From Clostridia bacterium (GTDB lineage Bacteria; Bacillota; Clostridia; Christensenellales; UBA1242): DNA of 17,320 bases. The notes beneath the pieces were generated by a model. The model made no database searches. It saw nothing but the letters and a program-made list of their open reading frames with translations, and was not told the origin of the DNA. Where the stretch lies: positions 1-17,320 of the forward strand of contig CAAGCR010000027.1 in the NCBI GenBank assembly GCA_900768425.1. Direction: 5' to 3'. The translations under genes were made by a program, and so were the position numbers. Positions 6,415-13,990 of this stretch are shown in pieces; position 1 is the first letter of the stretch, and every line of letters starts with the position of its first letter.

Positions 6415-8510
6415 TTTAAACTCCTTATGTTATCTATTTTAGCATTTTTATATGTTAAAGTCCAACTTCCTTGCATTTTTGTTGAATTTGTTTTTGTAAT
6501 TATTTCGTTATTATAGATTAGTGTCTTTGTGTTTAATTCGTTTAAAGAGTTTACATTTTCACTATTTGAAACTAACAAGTCAAGTTCGCCTTCGCTGTAA
6601 TTAATTGTGTACATATTTTCAAATGTTATTTTGCTACTGCAAACAAACACTTTAAAATTGTCATAGTTGAATAACACGCCACAACTTTTGCCCGCTATGT
6701 AGATAGATTTAATTTTTATGCCATTAAAATCGTATTCATAATTGTAATTTAGCACATTTTCTTCATCGGTTTCACTAAAATGATAAACTTTGTTATATAC
6801 ATTATCATCACTTGGTATATATGAATTTTGTGCAAGCAAATAATCGGCTGATTTATATGCTATATTATTGAAATATTTTTCGGTTGAGTCGTTTAAATAT
6901 TTATCGTAATTGCCTATGCAAAATGTTGTACTGTTTAATTCTACAATGTATGAAGTTTTGCCATAAGCATTTATTACGGTTACATTTTTATCATATTTGA
7001 TTGGTGTACACAAACCCATTGTGATTAAAAACGTTATTATGAGCAAAATTGAACAGTTTGTGAATTTTTGTTTTAGTGACAGATTTATAAACTGCGAATA
7101 TATAAAAAGTACAACATAAATACCAACCAAAGCAAATGGCGAAACAAAACTTAAATTGATTATTGCCCATTTTTGACTTGCAATTATTTGAGCAACTTTG
7201 ATTATAAACGAAATTATTATTGCCGGAAATTTTAGTAAAAAACTTAAAAATGGAATAATTGCAACTATTGGCACAATGGCAAACAAGGAAATAAAGAATA
7301 TTTCAAACACCGGAATACAAATAAAGTTTGCAAGCATTGTCAAAAGAGATAATTGACCGTAATAATAAATTGTTAAAGGCAAAATGCCTAACTGAACGGC
7401 AAACATTATGGATAATGTATCACATAACTTTTTAGGGAAATGCCACTTAGTAAATAAGTTCTTAAAATAATTGGTAAACATAAATATGCCAAGAACACAA
7501 CCAAAACTTAGTAGAAAACCTGGGTCAAAAACTGACAAGGGTTTGTACAAAAGCACTACTATGCCCGCAAGACCAATAGAATTTAATTTGTCATATTGTT
7601 TACCGAAAACATTTGCAAGTGACAACACTAAAAACATTATGCTTGCTCTTACAACAGATACGGAAAATGAACACAAATAGCAATAAAATACTAAAAATAT
7701 GCTGATTATTATTACATTTACATATCTTTTTAATTTGGTTCTATTCAATAAAAATAATAATGCAGTGGTTAAAAAGCCTATATGTAAACCAGATACCGCC
7801 AAAAGATGTGCTATGCCTGAAATTGAAAAACTATCACGAACTTCATCACTAATATATGTTTTATCACCAAACAAACTGGCGTAACTTATGCTAGCATCTT
7901 CTGATGACATATTTTTATCTAGTATTAATTTTATAGATTTTCTTAAATTTTCGGATAAGGTTAAACCTTTAAAATCGTCCATTGTCACTTCTGCCGACTT
8001 AACTTTTGCAGTTGATACAATTTTGTATTTGTAGTAATAATTATTAAATTTATTAAAAGAGAACAACTGAGTCTTTTCTATGTAGCCGGTAAAAGTGATT
8101 ACATAACCTTCTTCCATTGTAGTTGCACCCGTAACACTTACGCTCATATTTCCACTTTTGTTGCCGTCTATGTAAACATTATCTAAAATTACATTTTGCA
8201 TACCGCTATAATCATTGACTATGACTATTCTACCAGACACAGTATAAGTACCGTTTGTAAAATTATTGCCACTAAAAGTTGCCAAGGAAAGTGCAAATAT
8301 ACCCACACCTAACACAAAAGTGCTACAAAGAATTATAAGTCTTTTAACACATTTATATTTTATACAAATTACAGTTAATGCAATAAGTGTCAAAGATAAT
8401 GCAAAAATTATATAAATATTTGCACTAAAAATTGACCTAGCAAAATATATGCCAAGTCCTAATGCTATAAAACAATAAAAAATCGGTCTAAAATTTATTT
8501 GCTTTTTCAT
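6411..8510 (-). CDS. comEC: ComEC-type DNA uptake channel, degenerate MBL domain
   Basis: Polytopic membrane protein of 699 residues, the channel that carries single-stranded DNA across the cytoplasmic membrane in natural transformation. Seen in order: two to three N-terminal helices (about 8-78), a DUF4131/OB-like extracytoplasmic part (about 80-190), the competence domain starting with HLLAVSGLHIGF (235-246), a multi-helix core with FDPGFLLSFG (328-337), and a C-terminal domain (503-699). That last domain sits where family members carry a metallo-beta-lactamase fold, but the HxHxDH-type metal-binding motif is absent; it retains beta-rich sequence only. The gene follows two XRE regulators by 14 bases and overlaps holA. 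The ribosome binding site is weak. Whether the cell is competent cannot be told from this window. Confidence 0.9.
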   Translation of the reverse strand: MKKQINFRPIFYCFIALGLGIYFARSIFSANIYIIFALSLTLIALTVICIKYKCVKRLIILCSTFVLGVGIFALSLATFSGNNFTNGTYTVSGRIVIVNDYSGMQNVILDNVYIDGNKSGNMSVSVTGATTMEEGYVITFTGYIEKTQLFSFNKFNNYYYKYKIVSTAKVKSAEVTMDDFKGLTLSENLRKSIKLILDKNMSSEDASISYASLFGDKTYISDEVRDSFSISGIAHLLAVSGLHIGFLTTALLFLLNRTKLKRYVNVIIISIFLVFYCYLCSFSVSVVRASIMFLVLSLANVFGKQYDKLNSIGLAGIVVLLYKPLSVFDPGFLLSFGCVLGIFMFTNYFKNLFTKWHFPKKLCDTLSIMFAVQLGILPLTIYYYGQLSLLTMLANFICIPVFEIFFISLFAIVPIVAIIPFLSFLLKFPAIIISFIIKVAQIIASQKWAIINLSFVSPFALVGIYVVLFIYSQFINLSLKQKFTNCSILLIITFLITMGLCTPIKYDKNVTVINAYGKTSYIVELNSTTFCIGNYDKYLNDSTEKYFNNIAYKSADYLLAQNSYIPSDDNVYNKVYHFSETDEENVLNYNYEYDFNGIKIKSIYIAGKSCGVLFNYDNFKVFVCSSKITFENMYTINYSEGELDLLVSNSENVNSLNELNTKTLIYNNEIITKTNSTKMQGSWTLTYKNAKIDNIRSLN

Positions 8511-8524
8511 TTGTTTAATTACAC

Positions 8525-8749
8525 TTAATCGTTTTCTAAACCTAACAAATAATCAGTTGATACTTTAAATAGTATAGCAATTTGTAATAAAACATCAAAA
8601 CTAGGTTCTTTACCCCTTGCTTCCCAGTTACATACTGAATTTTTCTTATAACCTAATTTTTCGCCTAATTCTTTTTGAGTTAAATTATTTTCTAATCTTA
8701 ACTCTTTTATTCTTTCTGCAAATTTATTTTTAATGTATGTGTTAACCAT
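8525..8749 (-). CDS. XRE-family HTH regulator, second of tandem pair
   Basis: Protein of 74 residues consisting of a single Cro/C1-type helix-turn-helix: FAERIKELRLENNLTQKELG, then EKLGYKKNSVCNWEARGKEP, ending in the common STDYLLG tail. Acts as a DNA-binding regulator, probably as a dimer. AAGG lies 8 bases before the ATG. It is a paralogue of the gene just upstream (8811-9020), sharing the FAERIKELR start, the LGYK recognition-helix region and the DYLLG end, so a local duplication is likely. It sits 14 bases before comEC in the same orientation and is probably cotranscribed with it. Its recognition-helix residues (KKNSVCNWEAR) differ from the partner's, so the two may read different operators. 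Confidence 0.88.
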   Translation of the reverse strand: MVNTYIKNKFAERIKELRLENNLTQKELGEKLGYKKNSVCNWEARGKEPSFDVLLQIAILFKVSTDYLLGLEND

Positions 8750-8810
8750 AAAAAATACCTTTTATTAATAATAAAATAAAATCATTTTTTAATTACTATA
8801 AGGTAATAAA

Positions 8811-9020
8811 TTAGTAATCTTCATTGCCCAAAAGGTAATCTATGGTAACACCAAATAGTTTTGAAATTTGAATTAGTGTGTCAAAAACTGGCTCTTTATT
8901 CCTAGTTTCCCATTCACTAATAGCCGACCTTTTATAACCTAAAAAACTTGCAAGTTGTTCTTGCGTCCAACCGTTTTCTTTTCTTAACTCTTTAATTCGT
9001 TCCGCAAACTTATTTTCCAT
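8811..9020 (-). CDS. XRE-family HTH regulator, first of tandem pair
   Basis: Protein of 69 residues with one Cro/C1-type helix-turn-helix (FAERIKELRKENGWTQEQLA, LGYKRSAISEWETR) and a DYLLGNEDY tail. It is the first gene after the aspS terminator and the probable head of a unit with the second XRE gene, comEC and holA. No clear ribosome binding site precedes the ATG. TATCAT ends 6 bases before the ATG, a geometry that would give a leaderless transcript, but no good -35 is visible. Two copies of an 11-mer lie upstream (9036-9046, 9065-9075) and are candidate operators for autoregulation. The regulatory target is inferred from position only. Confidence 0.88.
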   Translation of the reverse strand: MENKFAERIKELRKENGWTQEQLASFLGYKRSAISEWETRNKEPVFDTLIQISKLFGVTIDYLLGNEDY

Positions 9021-9035
9021 AACTATATGATACGG

Positions 9036-9075
9036 CTATTAGACACATTTATGCTTGATTTCCACTGTTAGACAC
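9036..9075 (-). promoter_or_regulatory. Direct repeats, candidate XRE operators
   Basis: CTATTAGACAC (9036-9046) and CTGTTAGACAC (9065-9075) match at 10 of 11 positions and start 29 bases apart, close to three helical turns. They lie between the aspS terminator and the first XRE gene, where an autoregulatory operator would be expected. Confidence 0.45.
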
Positions 9076-9080
9076 GAAAA

Positions 9081-9113
9081 ATATGGGGAAAACATTATTT
9101 GTTTTCTCCATAT
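9081..9113 (-). terminator. aspS intrinsic terminator
   Basis: On the minus strand ATATGGAGAAAAC (9113-9101) pairs with GTTTTCCCCATAT (9093-9081), 13 bp with one G-U pair and a 7-nt loop, followed by TTTT. It lies about 48 bases after the aspS stop and separates aspS from the XRE-comEC-holA unit. Confidence 0.88.
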
Positions 9114-9160
9114 TTATTTCTTATAATTTTACATTCATAATTATTTACCATTATAAGCTT

Positions 9161-10909
9161 TTAGTCTTGTTTTGGTTTGATAAGTTCAATACCAACATCG
9201 CGAAGTTGTTTTTCGCTCACTTTGCTTGGAGCACCCATCAATAAGTCTTTTGCGTTTTTGTTTAATGGGAATGCAATAACATCTCTAATTAGTTCGTTAT
9301 TGGTCATAATCATTAGCAAACGTTCTAGACCAAAAGCACCGCCTGCGTGAGGAGGAGCACCATATTGGAATGCATTGTACAATGCTCCGAATTTGGTTTC
9401 TACATCTTCTTTTGTATAACCTGCCATTTCAAAGGCTTTAACCATTAGGTCGGTTTGGTGATTTCTTACAGCACCGCTTAAAGTTTCATAGCCGTTGCAA
9501 ACTAAGTCATATTGATATGCAACTATGTCGTATGGATTTTTATTTTCTAGGGCTTGTATTCCGCCTTGTGGCATAGAAAATGGATTATGTGCAAAATCTA
9601 CCAAACCGGTTTCTTCGTTTTCTTCAAAGAATGGAAAGTCACATATCCAGCAAAATACAACTTTGTTTGTATCTATTAAGTTTAATTGTTTACCTAATTC
9701 ATTTCTTAAAACATTTGTTAGTTTAATTGCCTTTTTCTTTTCATCGGCTATTAAGAATATGCTTTCTCCACCAACTAAGTTGAACTCTTTTACAAGGTCT
9801 GTTTTATTTTGTTCAGTTAAGAATTTAGCAATGCTACCAGTAAATTCACCATCGTTATATTTTATCCATGCAAGACCTTTACCTTCGTAGGATACTATTA
9901 TTTTCCCTAAATCATCATAAAAACGTCTTGGTTTTTCACCTGCGTTTACGGCTATTGCTTTTATTGTTTTGCCTTTAAATGCGTTAAATTCTGTGTCTGC
10001 AAAAACTTTTGTTAAGTCGTGTACTAAAAGTGGGTTTCTTAGGTCTGGTTTATCACTGCAATATTTTTCTATAGCTTCTTTATATGGTATTCTTACAAAT
10101 GGGGCTTGCATTATATCTTTTTTTGTAAATTCTTTAAACAAATCTACAACAAATTCTTCACACGCAGCCATTACATCATCTTGTGTAGCAAAACTCATTT
10201 CTAAGTCTATTTGATAAAATTCACCTGGGGAACGGTCGGCTCTTGCCGCTTCATTTCTGAAACATGGTGCAACTTGGAAATATTTATCAAAGCCTGATAT
10301 CATTAAAAGTTGTTTAAATTGTTGTGGCGCTTGTGGAAGTGCATAAAATTCGCCCGGAGCATTGATTGTTGGAACAATGTAATCTCTTGCACCTTCTGGG
10401 CTTGATGATGTTAAAATTGGAGTTTGAACCTCTAAAAAGCCCATTTGTGTTAATTTATTTCTAACCCAGTTTAATACATTTGCTCTTAAAACTATTGTTT
10501 GATGTGTTTGTGGATTTCTTAAATCTAAATAACGATATTTTAAACGCAATTCTTCTTTTGTGTTTGGGCCTTCGGATATTTCAAAAGGTAAAACATTTAG
10601 ACTTTTACCTAAAAGTTCTAATGTTTCGGCAACAACTTCAATTTCACCGGTTGGCATGTTGGCATTTTTGCTTGAACGCTCAACTACTTTACCGCTGATT
10701 GAAATTGTACACTCTTTACAAATTCCACTTAACATTTCTTCATCGTTTACTATAACTTGTGTTAGACCAAAATGGTCACGCAAGGTCAAAAAGGTGATGC
10801 CACCTAATTTTCTTATTGAATTAACCCAACCTGCAAGTTTAACTTCTTTATTTACATCGCAAAGTCTTAACTCACCACAGTTATGATTTCTATAAATATT
10901 TTCTCTCAT
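9161..10909 (-). CDS. aspS: Aspartate--tRNA ligase
   Basis: Class II aminoacyl-tRNA synthetase of 582 residues that charges tRNA-Asp in the cytoplasm. In order: N-terminal OB-fold anticodon-binding domain (about 1-105, with LAGWVNSIRKLGGITFLTLR), class II motif 1 region (EVQTPILTSSSPEGARDY), motif 2 (FRNEAARADRSPGEFYQIDL), an insertion (GAD-type) domain roughly 285-400, and motif 3 (GAPPHAGGAFGLERLLM). Length is normal for bacterial enzymes with the insertion domain. GGGAG 6 bases before the ATG sets the start. It has its own promoter and terminator, so it is monocistronic. The motif 2 form with PGEFYQ, rather than the PEFTQ form usual in Firmicutes, recalls alphaproteobacterial enzymes. Whether it also charges tRNA-Asn cannot be decided here. 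Confidence 0.96.
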   Translation of the reverse strand: MRENIYRNHNCGELRLCDVNKEVKLAGWVNSIRKLGGITFLTLRDHFGLTQVIVNDEEMLSGICKECTISISGKVVERSSKNANMPTGEIEVVAETLELLGKSLNVLPFEISEGPNTKEELRLKYRYLDLRNPQTHQTIVLRANVLNWVRNKLTQMGFLEVQTPILTSSSPEGARDYIVPTINAPGEFYALPQAPQQFKQLLMISGFDKYFQVAPCFRNEAARADRSPGEFYQIDLEMSFATQDDVMAACEEFVVDLFKEFTKKDIMQAPFVRIPYKEAIEKYCSDKPDLRNPLLVHDLTKVFADTEFNAFKGKTIKAIAVNAGEKPRRFYDDLGKIIVSYEGKGLAWIKYNDGEFTGSIAKFLTEQNKTDLVKEFNLVGGESIFLIADEKKKAIKLTNVLRNELGKQLNLIDTNKVVFCWICDFPFFEENEETGLVDFAHNPFSMPQGGIQALENKNPYDIVAYQYDLVCNGYETLSGAVRNHQTDLMVKAFEMAGYTKEDVETKFGALYNAFQYGAPPHAGGAFGLERLLMIMTNNELIRDVIAFPLNKNAKDLLMGAPSKVSEKQLRDVGIELIKPKQD

Positions 10910-10938
10910 AAGTAACTCCCGTATATTCTTACCTTAAA

Positions 10939-10967
10939 AGTATATACTTGTATTTTATTTATGTCAA
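10939..10967 (-). promoter_or_regulatory. aspS promoter
   Basis: On the minus strand a perfect -35 TTGACA (10967-10962), a 17-base spacer, and TATACT (10944-10939). The leader is about 23 nt. No T-box is present, so there is no sign of tRNA-sensing control. Confidence 0.85.
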
Positions 10968-11152
10968 ATTAATTATTATTTTGGTTGGCGAGGTTTTGAT
11001 TTTTTATTTCTATTATTGATATAATTTTGAGGATAATTTTTTACAAAAAGATTTTTCCTATCCCCTTTTCAAAAATTTCTCATATTTTCATTAAGTAAAC
11101 TATGACAACTGATAAATTAATGTTTATAAGCAGTATTTTAGTAGAAATTATT

Positions 11153-11180
11153 TTGCTTAGTCTGTTAATTATGATATACT
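11153..11180 (+). promoter_or_regulatory. Promoter of methyltransferase gene, leaderless geometry
   Basis: TTGCTT (11153-11158), a 16-base spacer and TATACT (11175-11180). Only six bases (TTTTTT) separate the -10 box from the ATG at 11187, so the transcript would begin at or next to the start codon. Confidence 0.6.
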
Positions 11181-11186
11181 TTTTTT

Positions 11187-11951
11187 ATGAATGAAATTGA
11201 AAAGTATTATAACAAGTTTAATGAAGATAAAAGGTTATATACTCGTCATGGGCTGGTAGAGTTTTTTGTTACTATGGAGCATTTGAAAAAATATTTGTTT
11301 GATGGTGCAAAAATTTTAGATATTGGTGCTGGCACTGGTAGATATAGTCTTGAATTATATAATATGGGATATGATATTACTGCTGTTGAACTTGTAAAAA
11401 AGAATTTAAGAGTTTTACAAGAAAAAAATGGAAATATTAATGCTTTTTTAGGCAATGCGTTAAATTTAAAAAAATTTAACGATGAAAGTTTTGATATTAC
11501 TCTGCTATTAGGTCCTATGTATCATTTATTTACCTTAGAAGACAAAATTAAAGCATTGACAGAAGCAAAACGTGTTACAAAAAAAGGTGGATATATTTTT
11601 GTTGCCTATTTACTCACCGACTATGCATTAATTAGGCATGGTTTTATGGATAACAACATTCGTGAGAGTTTGACTGGTGGCAAGATTGATGACAACTACA
11701 ACATTATATCTACCGAAAAAGATTTATACTCTTATGTTCGTTTAGAGGACATTGAAACTTACAACAATTTAGCAAAGTTAAATCGTGAACTGATTTTTTC
11801 ACCAGATGGACCAACCGATTATATTCGCCAATATGTGAACAAACTTAGTGATGCTGATTTTGAATATTACAAGCAATATGTGTTAAAAAACTCTACAAGA
11901 TATGACTTACTTGGTGCAAGTTCGCATATTGTTGACGTATTAAAAAAATAG
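11187..11951 (+). CDS. SAM-dependent class I methyltransferase
   Basis: Soluble protein of 254 residues with a Rossmann-fold methyltransferase domain. Motif I is ILDIGAGTGRYS (43-54), the acidic end of the second strand is AVEL (66-69), the third strand region is NINAFLGNALNL (82-93), and FDITLLLGPMYHL (102-114) is the motif IV region. It transfers a methyl group from S-adenosylmethionine; the acceptor is not identifiable, and the C-terminal part (from about 170) is the likely substrate-selecting section. No ribosome binding site precedes the ATG, and the promoter geometry predicts a leaderless mRNA. The next methionine (residue 30) would cut off the conserved N-terminal helices, so the first ATG is kept. 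It is monocistronic, with the structured element at 12118-12206 downstream. It resembles gut Clostridia small-molecule methyltransferases. Confidence 0.9.
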   Translation: MNEIEKYYNKFNEDKRLYTRHGLVEFFVTMEHLKKYLFDGAKILDIGAGTGRYSLELYNMGYDITAVELVKKNLRVLQEKNGNINAFLGNALNLKKFNDESFDITLLLGPMYHLFTLEDKIKALTEAKRVTKKGGYIFVAYLLTDYALIRHGFMDNNIRESLTGGKIDDNYNIISTEKDLYSYVRLEDIETYNNLAKLNRELIFSPDGPTDYIRQYVNKLSDADFEYYKQYVLKNSTRYDLLGASSHIVDVLKK

Positions 11952-12276
11952 TTTTATGAAAAATAATTTATTAATTAATTTTTAATAAAGAAGTTAACAT
12001 AATTATAATATTTTATTAGATATTAATAATAAGTAAATTTTACTTAAATGATTTTCAAAATCAAAAAAATATATTATAAATAATTAATTATTAATATTAA
12101 AACATATTTATTACAAAAAAACAAAGGGAGTGTTTGATTTATCAAACGAAATTGTGAATACAATTTCTAAAATTTTGTTGATACAAAATTTTACTTCCTT
12201 TGTTTTGTTTTTTATCTACCAATAATTTTACAGATAATAAACTATATATTTTCAACCTATTATTTGCAATATTTTA
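11952..12276. other. Gene-free AT-rich stretch between convergent genes
   Basis: Very AT-rich with no credible gene. The only structured part is the four-way-junction element at 12118-12206. It separates the methyltransferase gene from the diadenylate-cyclase-like gene, whose 3' ends face each other. Confidence 0.65.
12118..12206. repeat. Four-way-junction repeat element, copy 2
   Basis: Outer arms AAAACAAAGGGAGT (12118-12131) and ACTTCCTTTGTTTT (12193-12206) pair over 14 positions with one G-U. Inside are GTTTGA-TTTA-TCAAAC (12132-12147), GAAATTG-TGAATA-CAATTTC (12148-12167) and AAAATTTTGT-TGAT-ACAAAATTTT (12169-12192). Only one junction base (12168) is unpaired. The T-rich flanks on both strands would let it act as a bidirectional terminator for the two convergent genes. 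Confidence 0.85.
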
Positions 12277-13638
12277 TTAACCAACTATAAAAATTGGTTT
12301 TACTTTGCCTGTCTTTTTATCTGCCATAAATGCTTGCATAATTCCATCTTGTGAAATTTTAACTGCAACTCCGTATTTTGCAAGTGTGCTGGTTGCAGCC
12401 AAACGACCACCGCCCATACTGCCCGCTTCTATTCTTACGATAGCACCGCACGCAATTATTGTGCCATCAAAGTCAACAATTACCGCACCATCTACGCTTG
12501 ACAATTCTTCGCGGAGTTTTCGGTTTAGTTCGTGGAATTTTCTGCCTGCTATGGTTTGTTTTAAGCAACTTGTTTTGGTCTTTTCATATTTTTCAACATA
12601 TTCGGCATATGTCATATTTGCCCAGTCAACTGTGCCAACATTTTTGCCACGTTTTTTTGTGTTTTCTATAAGTTGTGCTTTTTTCATTTCAAAATGTTTT
12701 TCAGTTAAAATATCATCAATATCAATATGTGTTAGAACCTGTTCGGTTTCGCCTTTATTGATATAGGCAATACAACCACCAGTGCCTGCAAAAGAAACAT
12801 CTAATGATGTAAAATATATTGACTTTCTAATTTCTTTAATTGATGCAGATGTCCTATTTGATAATAAGGTTATAATTTCATCGTGGCAATAACTATTCCA
12901 AACACCGCGTTTTTTTGAATAAATTAAGGCTCTATTTTTAAATATTAAAATATCACCATTTGTATCTAAAACAACACCAATACGATTTGTATCGCAATAT
13001 CTTGCAAAACTGATGTAATCATACGAACAAATTGTTGGTTTAAAACGCATACGTTCTAGTGACATATGTCCGATATAAAAACCATCTTTGTCAAATTCAA
13101 CACAAGATTGCATACCATTTGAAAGCACTGCAAAAAAGTCATAATTAAACAAGTTATGGTAGTGCAAGCGGTCAATTTTGGCTTCTGACTCTATTGTTTC
13201 ATTTATAATTATACCAAAGTCTATACGTTTACCTTCGTAGGTTCTGCTTGAATATGATTCTAGCATAGTAACAATATTTAAAAGTGTATCACTTGCGGTT
13301 TCGGTGATAGATTCACAAATTGCTTTTTCAATAGCGGTCATATTTAATCTTTTTAGGTAACTTTGGTCAGGTAACAAAAGTCCTAAATTGGCAACACTGC
13401 CAAGTTCCGCAATGATTGATTTTAAAAGTGCAACTTCGTTTGCCCTAAAAGAAAGATTACGCTTTAAAATTAGACGATATTCATCATTCTTGTTTGGCTT
13501 TATAAGTACTGTACCGCCAACGCCAAGAGCAACCTCGTTATCACGTGGGTTACTCTCTTCTTCACCGGCAATTACTGAACCTGTGAACAAGGGAAGAATA
13601 ATACTCTCTACATAATTATAAAATCTTTCTTTTTCCAT
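12277..13638 (-). CDS. Protein with C-terminal diadenylate-cyclase-like (DisA_N) domain
   Basis: Protein of 453 residues. The C-terminal part follows the layout of DAC/DisA_N domains that make c-di-AMP: SLDVSFAGTGGCIAYI (about 278-293), a long charged insertion (about 310-375), SSVDGAVIVDFDGTIIACGA (380-399) with the DGA motif kept, and GGGRLAATSTLAKYGVAVKI (409-428) where family members have GTRHRAA. The RHR triad is replaced by G-R-L, so cyclase activity is doubtful. The region before it (RIGVVLDTNGDILIFKNRAL, KKRGVWNSYC) resembles the sensor part that precedes DAC in DACNV-type proteins; the N-terminal 200 residues are unrecognised. I start at ATG 13638 because AAGGA lies 6 bases upstream; an in-frame TTG at 13668 has no such site. 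It is divergent from sigK. A nucleotide-sensing or c-di-AMP-linked role is inferred. Confidence 0.8.
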   Translation of the reverse strand: MEKERFYNYVESIILPLFTGSVIAGEEESNPRDNEVALGVGGTVLIKPNKNDEYRLILKRNLSFRANEVALLKSIIAELGSVANLGLLLPDQSYLKRLNMTAIEKAICESITETASDTLLNIVTMLESYSSRTYEGKRIDFGIIINETIESEAKIDRLHYHNLFNYDFFAVLSNGMQSCVEFDKDGFYIGHMSLERMRFKPTICSYDYISFARYCDTNRIGVVLDTNGDILIFKNRALIYSKKRGVWNSYCHDEIITLLSNRTSASIKEIRKSIYFTSLDVSFAGTGGCIAYINKGETEQVLTHIDIDDILTEKHFEMKKAQLIENTKKRGKNVGTVDWANMTYAEYVEKYEKTKTSCLKQTIAGRKFHELNRKLREELSSVDGAVIVDFDGTIIACGAIVRIEAGSMGGGRLAATSTLAKYGVAVKISQDGIMQAFMADKKTGKVKPIFIVG

Positions 13639-13990
13639 TTTTCTTCCTTTTAAATTATTGTTAGTCAATAAAAATTTTTAAGCGAAATACCTAAAAATGA
13701 CAAATTTATTCATAAATGTACATATTGTTGACATCTCAACTTATTTATATTTGTATTGTAAAATATTTTTATTTTTTTTGCAACATATTTATGAATATTT
13801 TTGAATAATTATGCATAAATTTTAAAAATTCATAAATTTTAATTTTTCAAAATAAGTCAAAATTAGACATAATTCGGCATATATATACCTATGACATTCG
13901 TGTGAGCATAGCACTTCTGCCAAAAGGTATGGACTTATTATGCAAAAAAAATATTCACACCTTGTCAAATTATAAAAAAGGACTGTGAAT
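13639..13990. other. Divergent intergenic region with motif cluster and structured leader
   Basis: Lies between the diadenylate-cyclase-like gene and sigK. It contains four copies of TTCATAAAT or a near match (13709-13717, 13787-13795 inverted, 13812-13820 with one mismatch, 13829-13837). It also holds a hairpin with a UUCG loop (13889-13911) and the inverted repeat at the sigK start (13951-13992). No clear sigma-A promoter for sigK is seen; a weak one for the minus gene may be TTGTCA with TAAAAA 17 bases on. Confidence 0.5.

Noticed and set aside
9525..9890. 121-codon open frame on the plus strand
   Set aside because: It is a shadow of aspS in the opposite strand without a ribosome binding site.
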